Source: Candidatus Methanophagales archaeon ANME-1-THS (GTDB lineage: Archaea; Halobacteriota; Syntropharchaeia; Alkanophagales; Methanospirareceae). Taken from it: a stretch of DNA of 9,093 bases. The stretch lies in assembly GCA_004212135.1 (NCBI GenBank), contig RXIE01000120.1:1-9093 (forward strand). Reading direction: 5' to 3'. Below, one piece after another: positions 1-6,622 of the stretch. A program made the translations under genes and the position numbers. Every line of letters begins with the position of its first letter. Positions within the stretch are counted from its first letter, which is position 1. The notes beneath the pieces are model-generated. The model did not search any database, was not told the origin of the DNA, and saw only the letters and a program-made list of their open reading frames with translations.

Positions 1-1
1 G

Positions 2-283
2 ATTGCGATCTCGGAAGCGGTATTTCCCCTGCTCAACCGCGAGGAGTTGAAGCAAAAGGCGAGGGAGGTCTTTCAGAAGCTCAGGGATGCATCATTCTTT
101 ATTGAATACGATGATGCAGGCAGTATCGGGAGGAGATATCGCCGCCAGGATGAGGTAGGCACGCCGTATTGCATTACCATCGATTACCAGACGCTGGAAG
201 ACGATACGGTGACTGTACGGGAACGAGATGCGATGACCCAGGTTCGTATTCCGATCGCGAAGCTCGAAGAGGTATTGGCATAG
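2..283 (+). CDS. glyS: Glycyl-tRNA synthetase, C-terminal fragment (5' end outside the window)
   Basis: The reading frame is open from base 2 and ends at a TAG. The fragment carries the very conserved C-terminal block of the archaeal/eukaryotic-type dimeric GlyRS: an IEYDDAGSIGRRYRRQDEVG stretch, then GTPYCITIDYQTLEDDTVTVRE and a final MTQVRIPIAKL. This is part of the anticodon-binding (HGTP) domain, which recognises tRNA-Gly while the upstream class II domain charges it with glycine. A TTG at 47 could be mistaken for a start, but the frame continues upstream (FPLLNREEL) and the family block needs more N-terminal sequence, so this is a 5'-truncated gene. The first 21 bases are identical to a stretch inside trpB2 at 1048-1068 and encode the same IAISEAV; family members usually have something like API-VAVFPL here, so those first residues may be an assembly artefact. 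Identification is firm. Confidence 0.93.
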   Translation: MAISEAVFPLLNREELKQKAREVFQKLRDASFFIEYDDAGSIGRRYRRQDEVGTPYCITIDYQTLEDDTVTVRERDAMTQVRIPIAKLEEVLA

Positions 284-291
284 TCTTTTTT
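284..291 (+). terminator. T-tract terminator after glyS
   Basis: A TCTTTTTT run follows the glyS TAG directly. Archaeal RNA polymerase commonly stops at U-rich tracts without a hairpin, and the next gene has its own promoter, so this is a plausible transcription end. Only the T run is seen. Confidence 0.5.
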
Positions 292-337
292 CCGGGTAGT
301 GAGTTTATTCGGCCTTGTATGTACCCTGTCATCAACT

Positions 338-352
338 ACTGGTTAATCCAGT
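338..352 (+). promoter_or_regulatory. Candidate trp operator: ACTGG-TTAAT-CCAGT palindrome
   Basis: Perfect 5-base arms separated by 5 bases lie 15 bases upstream of the TATA box of the trp operon. The position just outside the TFB/TBP footprint would suit an activator or regulator site. It does not match the TGTACA box bound by TrpY in Methanothermobacter. A short direct repeat TACCCTG flanks it (322-328 and 358-364). Function is inferred from position only. Confidence 0.3.
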
Positions 353-367
353 TGCATACCCTGCAGC

Positions 368-375
368 TTTATATA
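368..375 (+). promoter_or_regulatory. Archaeal box A (TATA) promoter of the trp operon
   Basis: TTTATATA matches the archaeal box-A consensus and sits in an AT-rich stretch between two GC-richer regions. Transcription would start about 25 bases downstream, near 397-402, giving a short leader of about 25 bases before the trpB2 start. There is no room in such a leader for a Trp-codon attenuator. Confidence 0.6.
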
Positions 376-413
376 TGTATATTTTTATACTCCAGAGTAC
401 ATTAATGCACATC

Positions 414-420
414 GAGGTGA
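414..420 (+). promoter_or_regulatory. Ribosome binding site for trpB2 (GAGGTGA)
   Basis: GAGGTGA is complementary to the archaeal 16S 3' end. It lies 4 bases before the ATG at 425 and 10 bases before the alternative ATG at 431, so either start is possible; they differ by two residues. Confidence 0.6.
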
Positions 421-424
421 GAAG

Positions 425-1789
425 ATGGACATGAAAGCGAAGATCGTGCTTGATGAAGAAGAGATTCCGAAGAGCTGGTACAACATCCAGGCAGATATGC
501 CCTCGCTACCCGAGCCACCGCGCAATCCGATGACGAAGGAGCCACTGAAACCGGAGGATATGACGCCGATTTTCCCGATGGAGATCATACTGCAGGAAGT
601 GAGCACCGAGCGATGGATCCCAATCCCCGAGGAATTGAGGGAGATGTATCGGCTCTGGAGACCGACGCCACTGTATAGGGCAAAGCGATTGGAGGAGAAA
701 CTGAAGACCCCGGCGAGGATTTATTACAAATGGGAGGGTGTGAGCCCGCCCGGGAGCCACAAGCCAAATACCGCAGTTGCACAGGCGTATTATAACATGA
801 AGGAGGGAATAGAACGGTTAGCAACAGAGACGGGTGCAGGTCAGTGGGGTTCCGCGCTCGCATTCGGGTGTATGCTCTTTGGATTAAAGTGCACAGTTTA
901 TATGGTCGGTGCGAGTTACGACCAGAAACCGTACCGGAGGATTATGATGGAGACGTGGAATGGCGAAGTGTACCGCAGTCCGAGTAAGAATACCGCGTAT
1001 GGGCGGAAGGTTTTAGCAGAGGACCCGAATACACCGGGCAGTTTAGGGATTGCGATCTCGGAAGCGGTGGAAGATGCCGCCACGCACGACGATGCGCACT
1101 ACTCCATAGGTTCGGTTCTGAATCACGTGATATTACACCAGACGGTCATAGGCGTGGAGGCGAAGAAGGCATTCGAGCAGCTTGGTGAATATCCCGATTT
1201 TATCTGTGGCAATGTAGGCGGCGGCAGCAACTTCAGTGGGGCTTGTTTTCCCTTTGTAGCGGACAAGCTCACGGGTAAACGACCGGACCTGAAAGTAGTT
1301 GCCTGTGAGCCGATGGCATGCCCCTCATTGACGAAGGGGCTCTACGCCTACGACTTTGGCGATTGCGCTGGGATGGCACCCATATTGATGATGCATACCC
1401 TGGGACATACCTTTATTCCTCCACCAATTCATGCGGGTGGGCTGAGATACCATGGGGACGCGCCGTTGCTCTGTAAGTTAGTGAAGGACGGCTGGATCAG
1501 TGCGGCTGCGTATCATCAGACTGATGTGTTCAGGGCTGCAAAATTGTTTGCCGAAGCGGAAGGGCATATCATAGCACCGGAATCCGCGCACGAAGTGAAA
1601 GCGGTCATCGATGAGGCATTGCGATGCAAGAAAGAAGGAAAGGAAGAGGTAATATTCTTCAATAACAGTGGTCACGGACATTTTGACCTCGGCGCATACG
1701 ATGCATTCCTGCAGGGGAAACTGGTGGACTATGAGTATCCTGTGGAGCTGGTCAAGCAGGCACTGGCCAACTTGCCGAAAATACCGTAA
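425..1789 (+). CDS. trpB2: Tryptophan synthase beta chain, TrpB2 type
   Basis: The gene encodes 454 residues, longer than classical TrpB1 (about 400) and typical of the TrpB2 (TrpB-like) family. The family condenses indole with L-serine (or phosphoserine in some members) to give tryptophan, using pyridoxal phosphate. The Schiff-base lysine is K113 in GSHKPNTAVAQ (110-120). The ETGAGQWGSALA block is at 135-146, the phosphate-binding GNVGGGSNFSG at 262-272, and the C-terminal NNSGHGHFDL at 413-422. The N-terminal extension (ADMPSLPEPPRNP, 23-35) is also a TrpB2 feature. It heads the trp operon, and its TAA shares one base with the trpE ATG (TAATG), so translation is probably coupled. No trpA is in the window; TrpB2 enzymes often act without tight TrpA contact, so a TrpB1/TrpA pair may be encoded elsewhere. 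Some annotation would call it simply trpB. Confidence 0.95.
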   Translation: MDMKAKIVLDEEEIPKSWYNIQADMPSLPEPPRNPMTKEPLKPEDMTPIFPMEIILQEVSTERWIPIPEELREMYRLWRPTPLYRAKRLEEKLKTPARIYYKWEGVSPPGSHKPNTAVAQAYYNMKEGIERLATETGAGQWGSALAFGCMLFGLKCTVYMVGASYDQKPYRRIMMETWNGEVYRSPSKNTAYGRKVLAEDPNTPGSLGIAISEAVEDAATHDDAHYSIGSVLNHVILHQTVIGVEAKKAFEQLGEYPDFICGNVGGGSNFSGACFPFVADKLTGKRPDLKVVACEPMACPSLTKGLYAYDFGDCAGMAPILMMHTLGHTFIPPPIHAGGLRYHGDAPLLCKLVKDGWISAAAYHQTDVFRAAKLFAEAEGHIIAPESAHEVKAVIDEALRCKKEGKEEVIFFNNSGHGHFDLGAYDAFLQGKLVDYEYPVELVKQALANLPKIP

Positions 1790-3135
1790 TGGAGAAGAGA
1801 ACCTTAACGAACAGCGTCCGGATCGTGAATATCCCATTCAGCCCTCTTGAAGTATACTCGAAGATACGGAGCGTCTCAGACAAGAGTTTCCTCCTCGAAT
1901 CAGTCGAGGGCAGGGAGAAGATCGCACGGTATTCCTTTATTGGCTTCGACCCGCTCCTGGAATTCAAAGCGAAGGGGAGAGAAGTGGAGATCAATGGCGA
2001 GCGGTGCACCGTCACAGACCCCTATGAGGAGATGGCACGTGTCCTTTACTCGTTTGATTGTGGGCGAGTAGGGACATTGCCCTTCTCAGGTGGTCTCGTC
2101 GGGTTCTTCTCGTACGACATCGTTCGATTTTTTGAGCATCTCCCTTCTACACTTCCTGATACGTTAGGATGCCCCGATGCCCATTTCATCATACCCACCT
2201 ACCTGCTCTGTTTCGATCACCTGAGGAAGGAAGTGATTCTCGTCTCGTACCAGAAGGAGAAGATTAAGATAGAAGAGCTTGTGGGGAAGGGAAGAGGGGA
2301 CCTCGATGAATTTGTGGTATCCAGCCATCAGGCAGACCAAGGAAAAGCGGAATTTGAGTCAGCCGTATTACGAGCGAAGGAGTATATCCGAGAAGGGGAT
2401 ATATTCCAGGTCGTCCTTTCGCGAAGGGTTGCATCGAGTTATACCGGCGACCCTCTGAATTTTTATAAGACCCTGCGCGCAACAAATCCGTCGCCCTACC
2501 TCTTCTATCTCGATTTTGATAATGTGATAGCTGGTTCGTCACCCGAGATGCTCGTGCGGCTGAGGGATGGCATCTTGACCTTGCGACCGCTTGCCGGGAC
2601 GAGGAGGCGAGGAGGAACGAAGGAAGAGGACGAACTGTTGAAGGTGGATATGCTCCTCGATGAAAAAGAGCGGGCTGAACATATCATGCTCGTGGACCTT
2701 GGCAGGAATGATCTTGGCAAGGTTGCACAGTCAGGAAGTGTTGAGGTAACCGAGCTGCTCGAGATAGAGAAGTACTCGCACGTCCAGCATCTGGTCTCAA
2801 ACATAACGGCGCGATTAGACGAGGGTAAAGATGCCTTTGATGTGTTCAGGAGCGCTTTTCCGGCCGGCACGGTAACGGGGGCACCGAAGATACGTGCGAT
2901 GGAGATCATAGAAGAGCTGGAGCGGAGTCGAAGGGGTATTTATGCCGGTGCGGTTGGCTATTTCGACTTCTCAGGCAATCTCGATTTTGCCATCACGATC
3001 AGGAGCATGTTTACGGCTGGCAGGAACGCGTATCTCCAGGCAGGTGCGGGCATCGTTGCCGATTCCGTGCCTGAGAAGGAATTTGCAGAGACTGAGAACA
3101 AATTGCGCGCTTTAATAGCCACTGAGGGAACATGA
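1789..3135 (+). CDS. trpE: Anthranilate synthase component I
   Basis: This 448-residue enzyme converts chorismate to anthranilate, using ammonia released by TrpG. The N-terminal domain holds LLES (35-38), part of the tryptophan feedback pocket known from the family, so allosteric inhibition by tryptophan is likely retained. The catalytic chorismate-binding domain is complete: DIFQVVLSRR (204-213), PSPYLFYLDF (234-243), GSSPEM (249-254), RPLAGTRRRG (266-275), the ERAEHIMLVDLGRND block (294-308), HVQHLVS (331-337), AGTVTGAPK (359-367), RRGIYAGAVGYFDF (381-394), QAGAGIVADSVPE (417-429) and TENK (435-438). The directly following trpG gene and the LLES motif favour TrpE over the related PabB. The start is set by the TAATG overlap with trpB2; the end overlaps trpG by 4 bases (ATGA). 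Length and motif order are normal. Confidence 0.95.
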   Translation: MEKRTLTNSVRIVNIPFSPLEVYSKIRSVSDKSFLLESVEGREKIARYSFIGFDPLLEFKAKGREVEINGERCTVTDPYEEMARVLYSFDCGRVGTLPFSGGLVGFFSYDIVRFFEHLPSTLPDTLGCPDAHFIIPTYLLCFDHLRKEVILVSYQKEKIKIEELVGKGRGDLDEFVVSSHQADQGKAEFESAVLRAKEYIREGDIFQVVLSRRVASSYTGDPLNFYKTLRATNPSPYLFYLDFDNVIAGSSPEMLVRLRDGILTLRPLAGTRRRGGTKEEDELLKVDMLLDEKERAEHIMLVDLGRNDLGKVAQSGSVEVTELLEIEKYSHVQHLVSNITARLDEGKDAFDVFRSAFPAGTVTGAPKIRAMEIIEELERSRRGIYAGAVGYFDFSGNLDFAITIRSMFTAGRNAYLQAGAGIVADSVPEKEFAETENKLRALIATEGT

Positions 3136-3695
3136 AAGTGCTCGTGATCGATAACTACGATTCGTTTGTATACAATCTCGTGCAGTACGTGAGAGCGCAA
3201 GGTATGGAGGTCGTCGTGCGGAGGAATACGGTCGGCATCAAGGAACTCGAGAGTACTGACCCGGACGGGCTCATCATCTCGCCGGGGCCGGGGAGACCGG
3301 AGGCTGCGGGAGTCTCTGGAGAAGCGGTACGCGTATTCAGCATGAAGATTCCTATTCTTGGCGTTTGCCTGGGTCATCAGGTGATAGGCCATGTCTTCGG
3401 TGCCAGGATCGGCTACGCACAGAGGATAATGCATGGAAAAGTATCAGTGATACAGCACGACGCTAAGGGGATATTCGAGGGCATAAAGAACCCGTTTCAC
3501 GCGACGCGGTATCATTCGCTCATTGTTTGTGAAGCTGATCTTCCTTCCTGCTTACACATTTCTGCACGGTCTGAAGATGGCGAGGTCATGGGAGTAAGGC
3601 ATAGCACGTTGCCGGTTGAGGGCGTCCAGTTCCATCCTGAATCCATACTGACCGAGGATGGGCGGAAGCTGATCGAGAATTTTCTGAAATTCTGA
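3132..3695 (+). CDS. trpG: Anthranilate synthase component II (glutamine amidotransferase)
   Basis: This 187-residue class I glutamine amidotransferase hydrolyses glutamine and channels ammonia to TrpE. The triad is visible: C79 in GVCLGHQ (77-83), and H168 and E170 in QFHPES (166-171). The oxyanion/P-loop motif SPGPGRPEAAG is at 50-60, followed by HGK (101-103) and RYHSL (126-130). The size is that of a free-standing subunit, not a TrpGD fusion. It overlaps trpE by ATGA, an arrangement that supports equal synthesis of the two subunits. PabA is nearly identical in sequence, and in some organisms one protein serves both enzymes; the trp context decides the name here. Confidence 0.95.
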   Translation: MKVLVIDNYDSFVYNLVQYVRAQGMEVVVRRNTVGIKELESTDPDGLIISPGPGRPEAAGVSGEAVRVFSMKIPILGVCLGHQVIGHVFGARIGYAQRIMHGKVSVIQHDAKGIFEGIKNPFHATRYHSLIVCEADLPSCLHISARSEDGEVMGVRHSTLPVEGVQFHPESILTEDGRKLIENFLKF

Positions 3696-3699
3696 AAAG

Positions 3700-4740
3700 A
3701 TGATACGAGAAGCGATATCAAAGGTTGTAGAACGAAGAGATCTTGAACCAGATGAGGCGGAGCTCGTCATGGAGGATATCATGGGCGGTAAAGCGACGAG
3801 CGCACAGATAGCTTCATTTTTGACTGCATTGAGGATGAAAGGAGAGACGGTTGAGGAGATTGTTTCGTTCGTGCGGGCAATGCTCCGTTACGCGTCGGTC
3901 ATCTCGCCCAAGGTCGATGGCGCGATGATAGACACCTGTGGCACGGGAGGCGATCGACTAAAGACCTTTAATATAAGTACGATTGCTGCATTTGTCGCTG
4001 CTGGTGCCGGTTTAGCAGTGGCGAAGCATGGAAACCGAGCAGTCTCGTCAAAAGCAGGTTCGGCGGATGTGCTTGAGGCACTTGGTCTCAATCTTATGCT
4101 TGAGCCCCCTCGGGTCTGTGAATGTATCGAAAAGGTCGGTATAGGTTTTATGTTCGCTCCGGTATTTCATCCCGCAATGAAATATGCATTGGAGCCGCGG
4201 AGAGAGATTGGTATGCGAACCGTATTCAATATTCTCGGGCCGTTAGCGAATCCGGCGCACGTGAACGCGCAGGTCATAGGGGTTTATGATGCACAACTCG
4301 TAGAGAAGATTGCGAAGGTGCTCGAAGGGCTTGGCGTACGACGCGCGATAGTCGCTCATGGAGCAGCGGGCTTGGATGAAATCTCACCACTTGGCGAGAC
4401 CAGAATAGCGGAGCTGCGTGACGGGAAAGTCATAACCTACTGTGTATATCCTGAGGATTTCGGGCTGGCGCAGGCGAAGGTGGAAGAAGGAGAGGGAGGC
4501 ACGGCGGAAGAGAATGCGAGAATTGCTGTTGCTATTGTGCAGGGCGAAAGAGGTGCGAGGCGGAACGCGGTTTTGATGAATGCGGCCGCGGCGCTCGTCG
4601 TCGGTGGACTTGCAGAAGACTTCAAAGAGGGTGTTGAGCTCGCCGCTCTTTCTATAGATTCCGGAGAAGCATACCGCAAACTTGCGGACCTGATTCGATT
4701 TGGTGGAGATGAGGCGAAACTTGCACGATTTACTCGATAG
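3700..4740 (+). CDS. trpD: Anthranilate phosphoribosyltransferase
   Basis: This 346-residue enzyme transfers the phosphoribosyl group from PRPP to anthranilate, the step after TrpEG. The PRPP loop CGTGGDRLKTFNIST is at 80-94 and the anthranilate/PRPP-binding block KHGNRAVSSKAGSADVLEAL at 109-128. RREIGMRTVFNILGPLANP lies at 167-185, and the metal-binding D-E pair falls in GLDEISP (224-230). A short N-terminal helical domain (1-65) precedes the nucleoside-phosphorylase-like domain, as is usual. The ATG is only 4 bases after the trpG stop, with a weak AAAAG upstream, so coupling is likely. It ends in TAG, overlapping the trpC start region. Confidence 0.95.
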   Translation: MIREAISKVVERRDLEPDEAELVMEDIMGGKATSAQIASFLTALRMKGETVEEIVSFVRAMLRYASVISPKVDGAMIDTCGTGGDRLKTFNISTIAAFVAAGAGLAVAKHGNRAVSSKAGSADVLEALGLNLMLEPPRVCECIEKVGIGFMFAPVFHPAMKYALEPRREIGMRTVFNILGPLANPAHVNAQVIGVYDAQLVEKIAKVLEGLGVRRAIVAHGAAGLDEISPLGETRIAELRDGKVITYCVYPEDFGLAQAKVEEGEGGTAEENARIAVAIVQGERGARRNAVLMNAAAALVVGGLAEDFKEGVELAALSIDSGEAYRKLADLIRFGGDEAKLARFTR

Positions 4741-5467
4741 GATACTCAGAGATACAAAAAGAGCAGTTGAACAGAGCAGAGCGGGTAAAATCCCAGAAAG
4801 GGAGAGTAAGATTCTCAGTTTATCAGAAGCGATTAAAAGGACTGAGAAGTCGATCATCGCGGAGCTCAAGCCGAGGTCGCCGAGTGAAGGAGACCTTATG
4901 GGAAACAGAGATGTGCTCTCACTGGCAGGTGCGTATGAGCAAGGGGGTGCAACGGCACTCTCGGTTATCACGTCTCCTTATTTCGGCGGGAAGGTTGAGA
5001 CAGTATCGCGAGTGAAGAGCAGTGTGAGTATTCCGGTACTCGCCAAGGATTTTGTGGTGGATGAATACCAGGTTCGGCAAAGTTTGGGATATGGTGCAGA
5101 CGCGGTGTTACTCATTGAAGGCATATCACCCGTGGAGGAGCTTTTAGATCTCGTAGCTGAGCTGGGACTGGAGGCGGTCGTGGAATGCCATTCGGCAGAA
5201 GAGATAGAAGCAGCGGTAAATGCCGGAGCTGAACTCATCGGCATTAATAACCGAGACCTCAGGACGTTTACCGTGGACCTCGAAACAACCGCGATACTTT
5301 CGAGCTCTGTGCCAGAGGATCGGATTATGATAAGCGAGTCGGGAGTCAAGACACCAGCGGATGCACGCTACTTATTTGAATCCGGCGCGGATGCGCTCCT
5401 TATTGGGACTGCACTGATGCGGTCAGCGAATCCAGGGGAGTTTATAAGGGCATGTAAATACATATAA
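4709..5467 (+). CDS. trpC: Indole-3-glycerol phosphate synthase
   Basis: This 252-residue TIM-barrel enzyme closes the indole ring, turning CdRP into indole-3-glycerol phosphate with loss of CO2. Catalytic residues expected for the family are visible: E52 and K54 in IIAELKPRSPSEG (49-61), K113 in PVLAKDF (109-115), E159 in VVECHS (157-162), N180 in GINNRDL (178-184), and E210-S211 in ISESGV (208-213). The phosphate-binding ADALLIGTALMRS is at 227-239. The start is not certain. ATG 4709 is chosen, with GGTGG just upstream. TTG 4700 would add MVE. TTG 4721 has GGAGATGAGG at a better distance and gives LHDLLDRIL, which resembles family N-termini. Any choice overlaps trpD by 20-41 bases. It is monofunctional; trpF is neither fused nor adjacent. 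Confidence 0.94.
   Translation: MRRNLHDLLDRILRDTKRAVEQSRAGKIPERESKILSLSEAIKRTEKSIIAELKPRSPSEGDLMGNRDVLSLAGAYEQGGATALSVITSPYFGGKVETVSRVKSSVSIPVLAKDFVVDEYQVRQSLGYGADAVLLIEGISPVEELLDLVAELGLEAVVECHSAEEIEAAVNAGAELIGINNRDLRTFTVDLETTAILSSSVPEDRIMISESGVKTPADARYLFESGADALLIGTALMRSANPGEFIRACKYI
5441..5448 (+). promoter_or_regulatory. Possible box A promoter for the recombinase gene
   Basis: TTTATAAG fits the archaeal box-A pattern and would give a start near 5470-5475, a very short leader for the ATG at 5479. It lies inside the end of trpC. Right after it, ATGTA-AA-TACAT (5452-5463) is a perfect inverted repeat spanning most of the would-be start region, a possible operator. Both are pattern matches only; read-through from the trp operon is the alternative. 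Confidence 0.3.
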
Positions 5468-5478
5468 GATAAGAAGAA

Positions 5479-5925
5479 ATGCTAGAAGTTAGGAAAGACG
5501 AAGAAAGGGTTAAAATCTATTTTCCTTATAATCCTGCTTACATTACCAAAATTAAAACCATCGAAGGGTATCGGTGGCATCCTGAAGAGAGATGTTGGAG
5601 TGTTCCGTATTCTGAAGGTGTTGTCAAACGAATGGTATCCCTATTTGACGGAGAAAAAGTAGAAGCGGATCTTTCGCTGTATCTTGAAGACCTGAGAAGA
5701 GAGCTTGTGTTAAGAAAATACAGTCCAATGACGATTAAAGCTTATGTTCATTACAATGATGAAGTCCTGAAGTTTTTTGGTAAAAATCCTTATGAGATAA
5801 CCAATAACGATGTAAAGGATTACCTGTTTCATCTGGTAGAGGAAAGAGAAGTCTCTACATCAACACTAAATAGTGCTACTAATGCACTGAAGTTCTATTA
5901 CGAACGACGGACGGCGAGATTTTGA
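5479..5925 (+). CDS. Tyrosine recombinase (XerA/integron type), N-terminal half
   Basis: The 148 residues hold the DNA-binding half of a tyrosine recombinase. Residues 1-60 form a small domain with the pattern IYFPYNP-x-KTIEGYRWHPEERCWSVPY, seen ahead of the core-binding domain in many XerA/integron-like recombinases. Residues 64-142 are the helical SAM-like core-binding domain (LRKYSPMTIKAY, then DVKDYLFHLVEE and TLNSATNALKFYYER). The frame then stops at TGA while the catalytic half continues one base back in the TTG frame at 5922. One extra base in the TTTT at 5920-5923, or anywhere nearby, would join the two into one protein of about 354 residues, the normal length. It starts 11 bases after trpC, with only a weak purine run (AAGAAGAA) before the ATG. 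Codon and base use are more AT-rich than in trp, a sign of separate origin. Confidence 0.85.
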   Translation: MLEVRKDEERVKIYFPYNPAYITKIKTIEGYRWHPEERCWSVPYSEGVVKRMVSLFDGEKVEADLSLYLEDLRRELVLRKYSPMTIKAYVHYNDEVLKFFGKNPYEITNNDVKDYLFHLVEEREVSTSTLNSATNALKFYYERRTARF

Positions 5926-6542
5926 GGCGGAAGTTCGTTTATGAGATAAAGAGACCGAAGAAGGATAAGAAGCTGCCTGTTGTGTTGAGTCAGGCAGAAG
6001 TGTCTCAAATACTATCCTCTGTGAGTAATATAAAACACAAAGCAATCTTAATGCTTATTTATTCTGCAGGATTGAGGGTGGGCGAGGTGGTGAGGTTGAA
6101 GCCGGAGGATATTGATAGTGAGAGGACGCTAATTCATATAAAAGGAGCGAAGGGGAAGAAAGATAGGTATACGATGCTCTCAGATGTGATAATAGAAATT
6201 TTTAAAGAATACTGGAAGAGATACAAACCAGAGAAGTGGTTGTTTATGGGAATAAAGCCTGAAAAGCACATATCTACGAGAACAGTCCAGGCTATTTTTG
6301 AGCACACCTGTGAAAAGGCAGGAATCACAAAGGGAGTTTCTGTCCATTCGTTAAGGCACAGTTTCGCCACACATTTGTTGGAAAGCGGTACGGACCTGCG
6401 GTATATTCAGGAACTATTGGGACATAAAAGTTCAAAGATGACAGAGATATATACGCATGTGAGCAACAAGGATATAGGGAAGATAAAAAGCCCATTAGAT
6501 AGTTTGTTTGAGAAAGAGAATAGAGGAGGTATAAAAAGATGA
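5922..6542 (+). CDS. Tyrosine recombinase (XerA/integron type), catalytic half
   Basis: These 206 residues contain the whole catalytic domain with all six active residues: R52 (GLRVGEV), the beta-hairpin lysine in KGAKGKK (74-80), H142 and R145 (HSLRHSFATHL), H168 (LLGH) and the nucleophile Y177 (EIYTHV). The C-terminus IGKIKSPLDSL (185-195) resembles the RSPLDAL-type end of bacterial integron integrases as well as archaeal XerA. The roughly 20-residue insertion next to the HxxR box that marks bacterial IntI is not evident. The first codon is a TTG overlapping the upstream TGA (TTGA), so it may be expressed by reinitiation, by frameshifting, or as part of a full-length protein if the frameshift is a sequencing error. 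The intact active site argues against long-standing decay. It is followed by repeats and accessory cassettes, its presumed substrates. Confidence 0.87.
   Translation: MRRKFVYEIKRPKKDKKLPVVLSQAEVSQILSSVSNIKHKAILMLIYSAGLRVGEVVRLKPEDIDSERTLIHIKGAKGKKDRYTMLSDVIIEIFKEYWKRYKPEKWLFMGIKPEKHISTRTVQAIFEHTCEKAGITKGVSVHSLRHSFATHLLESGTDLRYIQELLGHKSSKMTEIYTHVSNKDIGKIKSPLDSLFEKENRGGIKR
6523..6530 (+). promoter_or_regulatory. Strong ribosome binding site inside the recombinase 3' end (GAGGAGGT)
   Basis: GAGGAGGT lies 8 bases before an ATG (6539) that overlaps the recombinase stop as ATGA. This is one of the best Shine-Dalgarno matches in the window, yet the frame it serves closes after 27 codons, which is odd. 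Confidence 0.55.
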
Positions 6543-6622
6543 GAGGAAGGAAAATCGAGGAGATAGAAGGTTCATATAGAGGTATGTATATACGCAATAT
6601 TGCGGATATAACACCCAAATAG
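6539..6622 (+). CDS. Micro-ORF, 27 aa, first part of an IRN-AD repeat peptide
   Basis: The ATG overlaps the recombinase TGA (ATGA) and has a strong GAGGAGGT site. The peptide begins MRGRKIEEIEGSYRGMYIRN and ends IADITPK before TAG. In the same frame after the TAG the sequence stays open to a second TAG at 6722-6724 and repeats the motif: DIRNADTMPN, then DIRNTADIPKLYAMPKKNKK. Three copies of IRN-AD at 13- and 12-residue spacing therefore span the stop. It may be a truncated small protein, an amber read-through product, or a by-product of DNA repeats that serve as recombination sites. A second micro-ORF (ATG 6636 to TGA 6734, another frame, with AGGAGG just after the TAG) is also possible. I do not recognise the protein; coding status is uncertain. 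Confidence 0.3.
   Translation: MRGRKIEEIEGSYRGMYIRNIADITPK

Noticed and set aside
169..405. 78-aa forward frame over the glyS end and trp promoter
   Set aside because: It is out of frame with glyS, crosses the promoter, and has no family features.
284..424. Trp leader peptide and attenuator
   Set aside because: No short ORF with tandem TGG codons is present, and the predicted transcript leader is only about 25 bases.
4384..4971. Long minus-strand open frame (195 aa) across trpD/trpC
   Set aside because: It is antisense to two well-conserved enzymes and has no recognisable domain or ribosome binding site; it is a shadow of codon use. The same holds for the other minus-strand frames, including 6325-6915.
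5479..6542. Integrase gene partitioned by integration, as in SSV-type archaeal viruses
   Set aside because: Both halves are adjacent and overlapping, with no tRNA gene or att repeat between them; a frameshift explains the split more simply.
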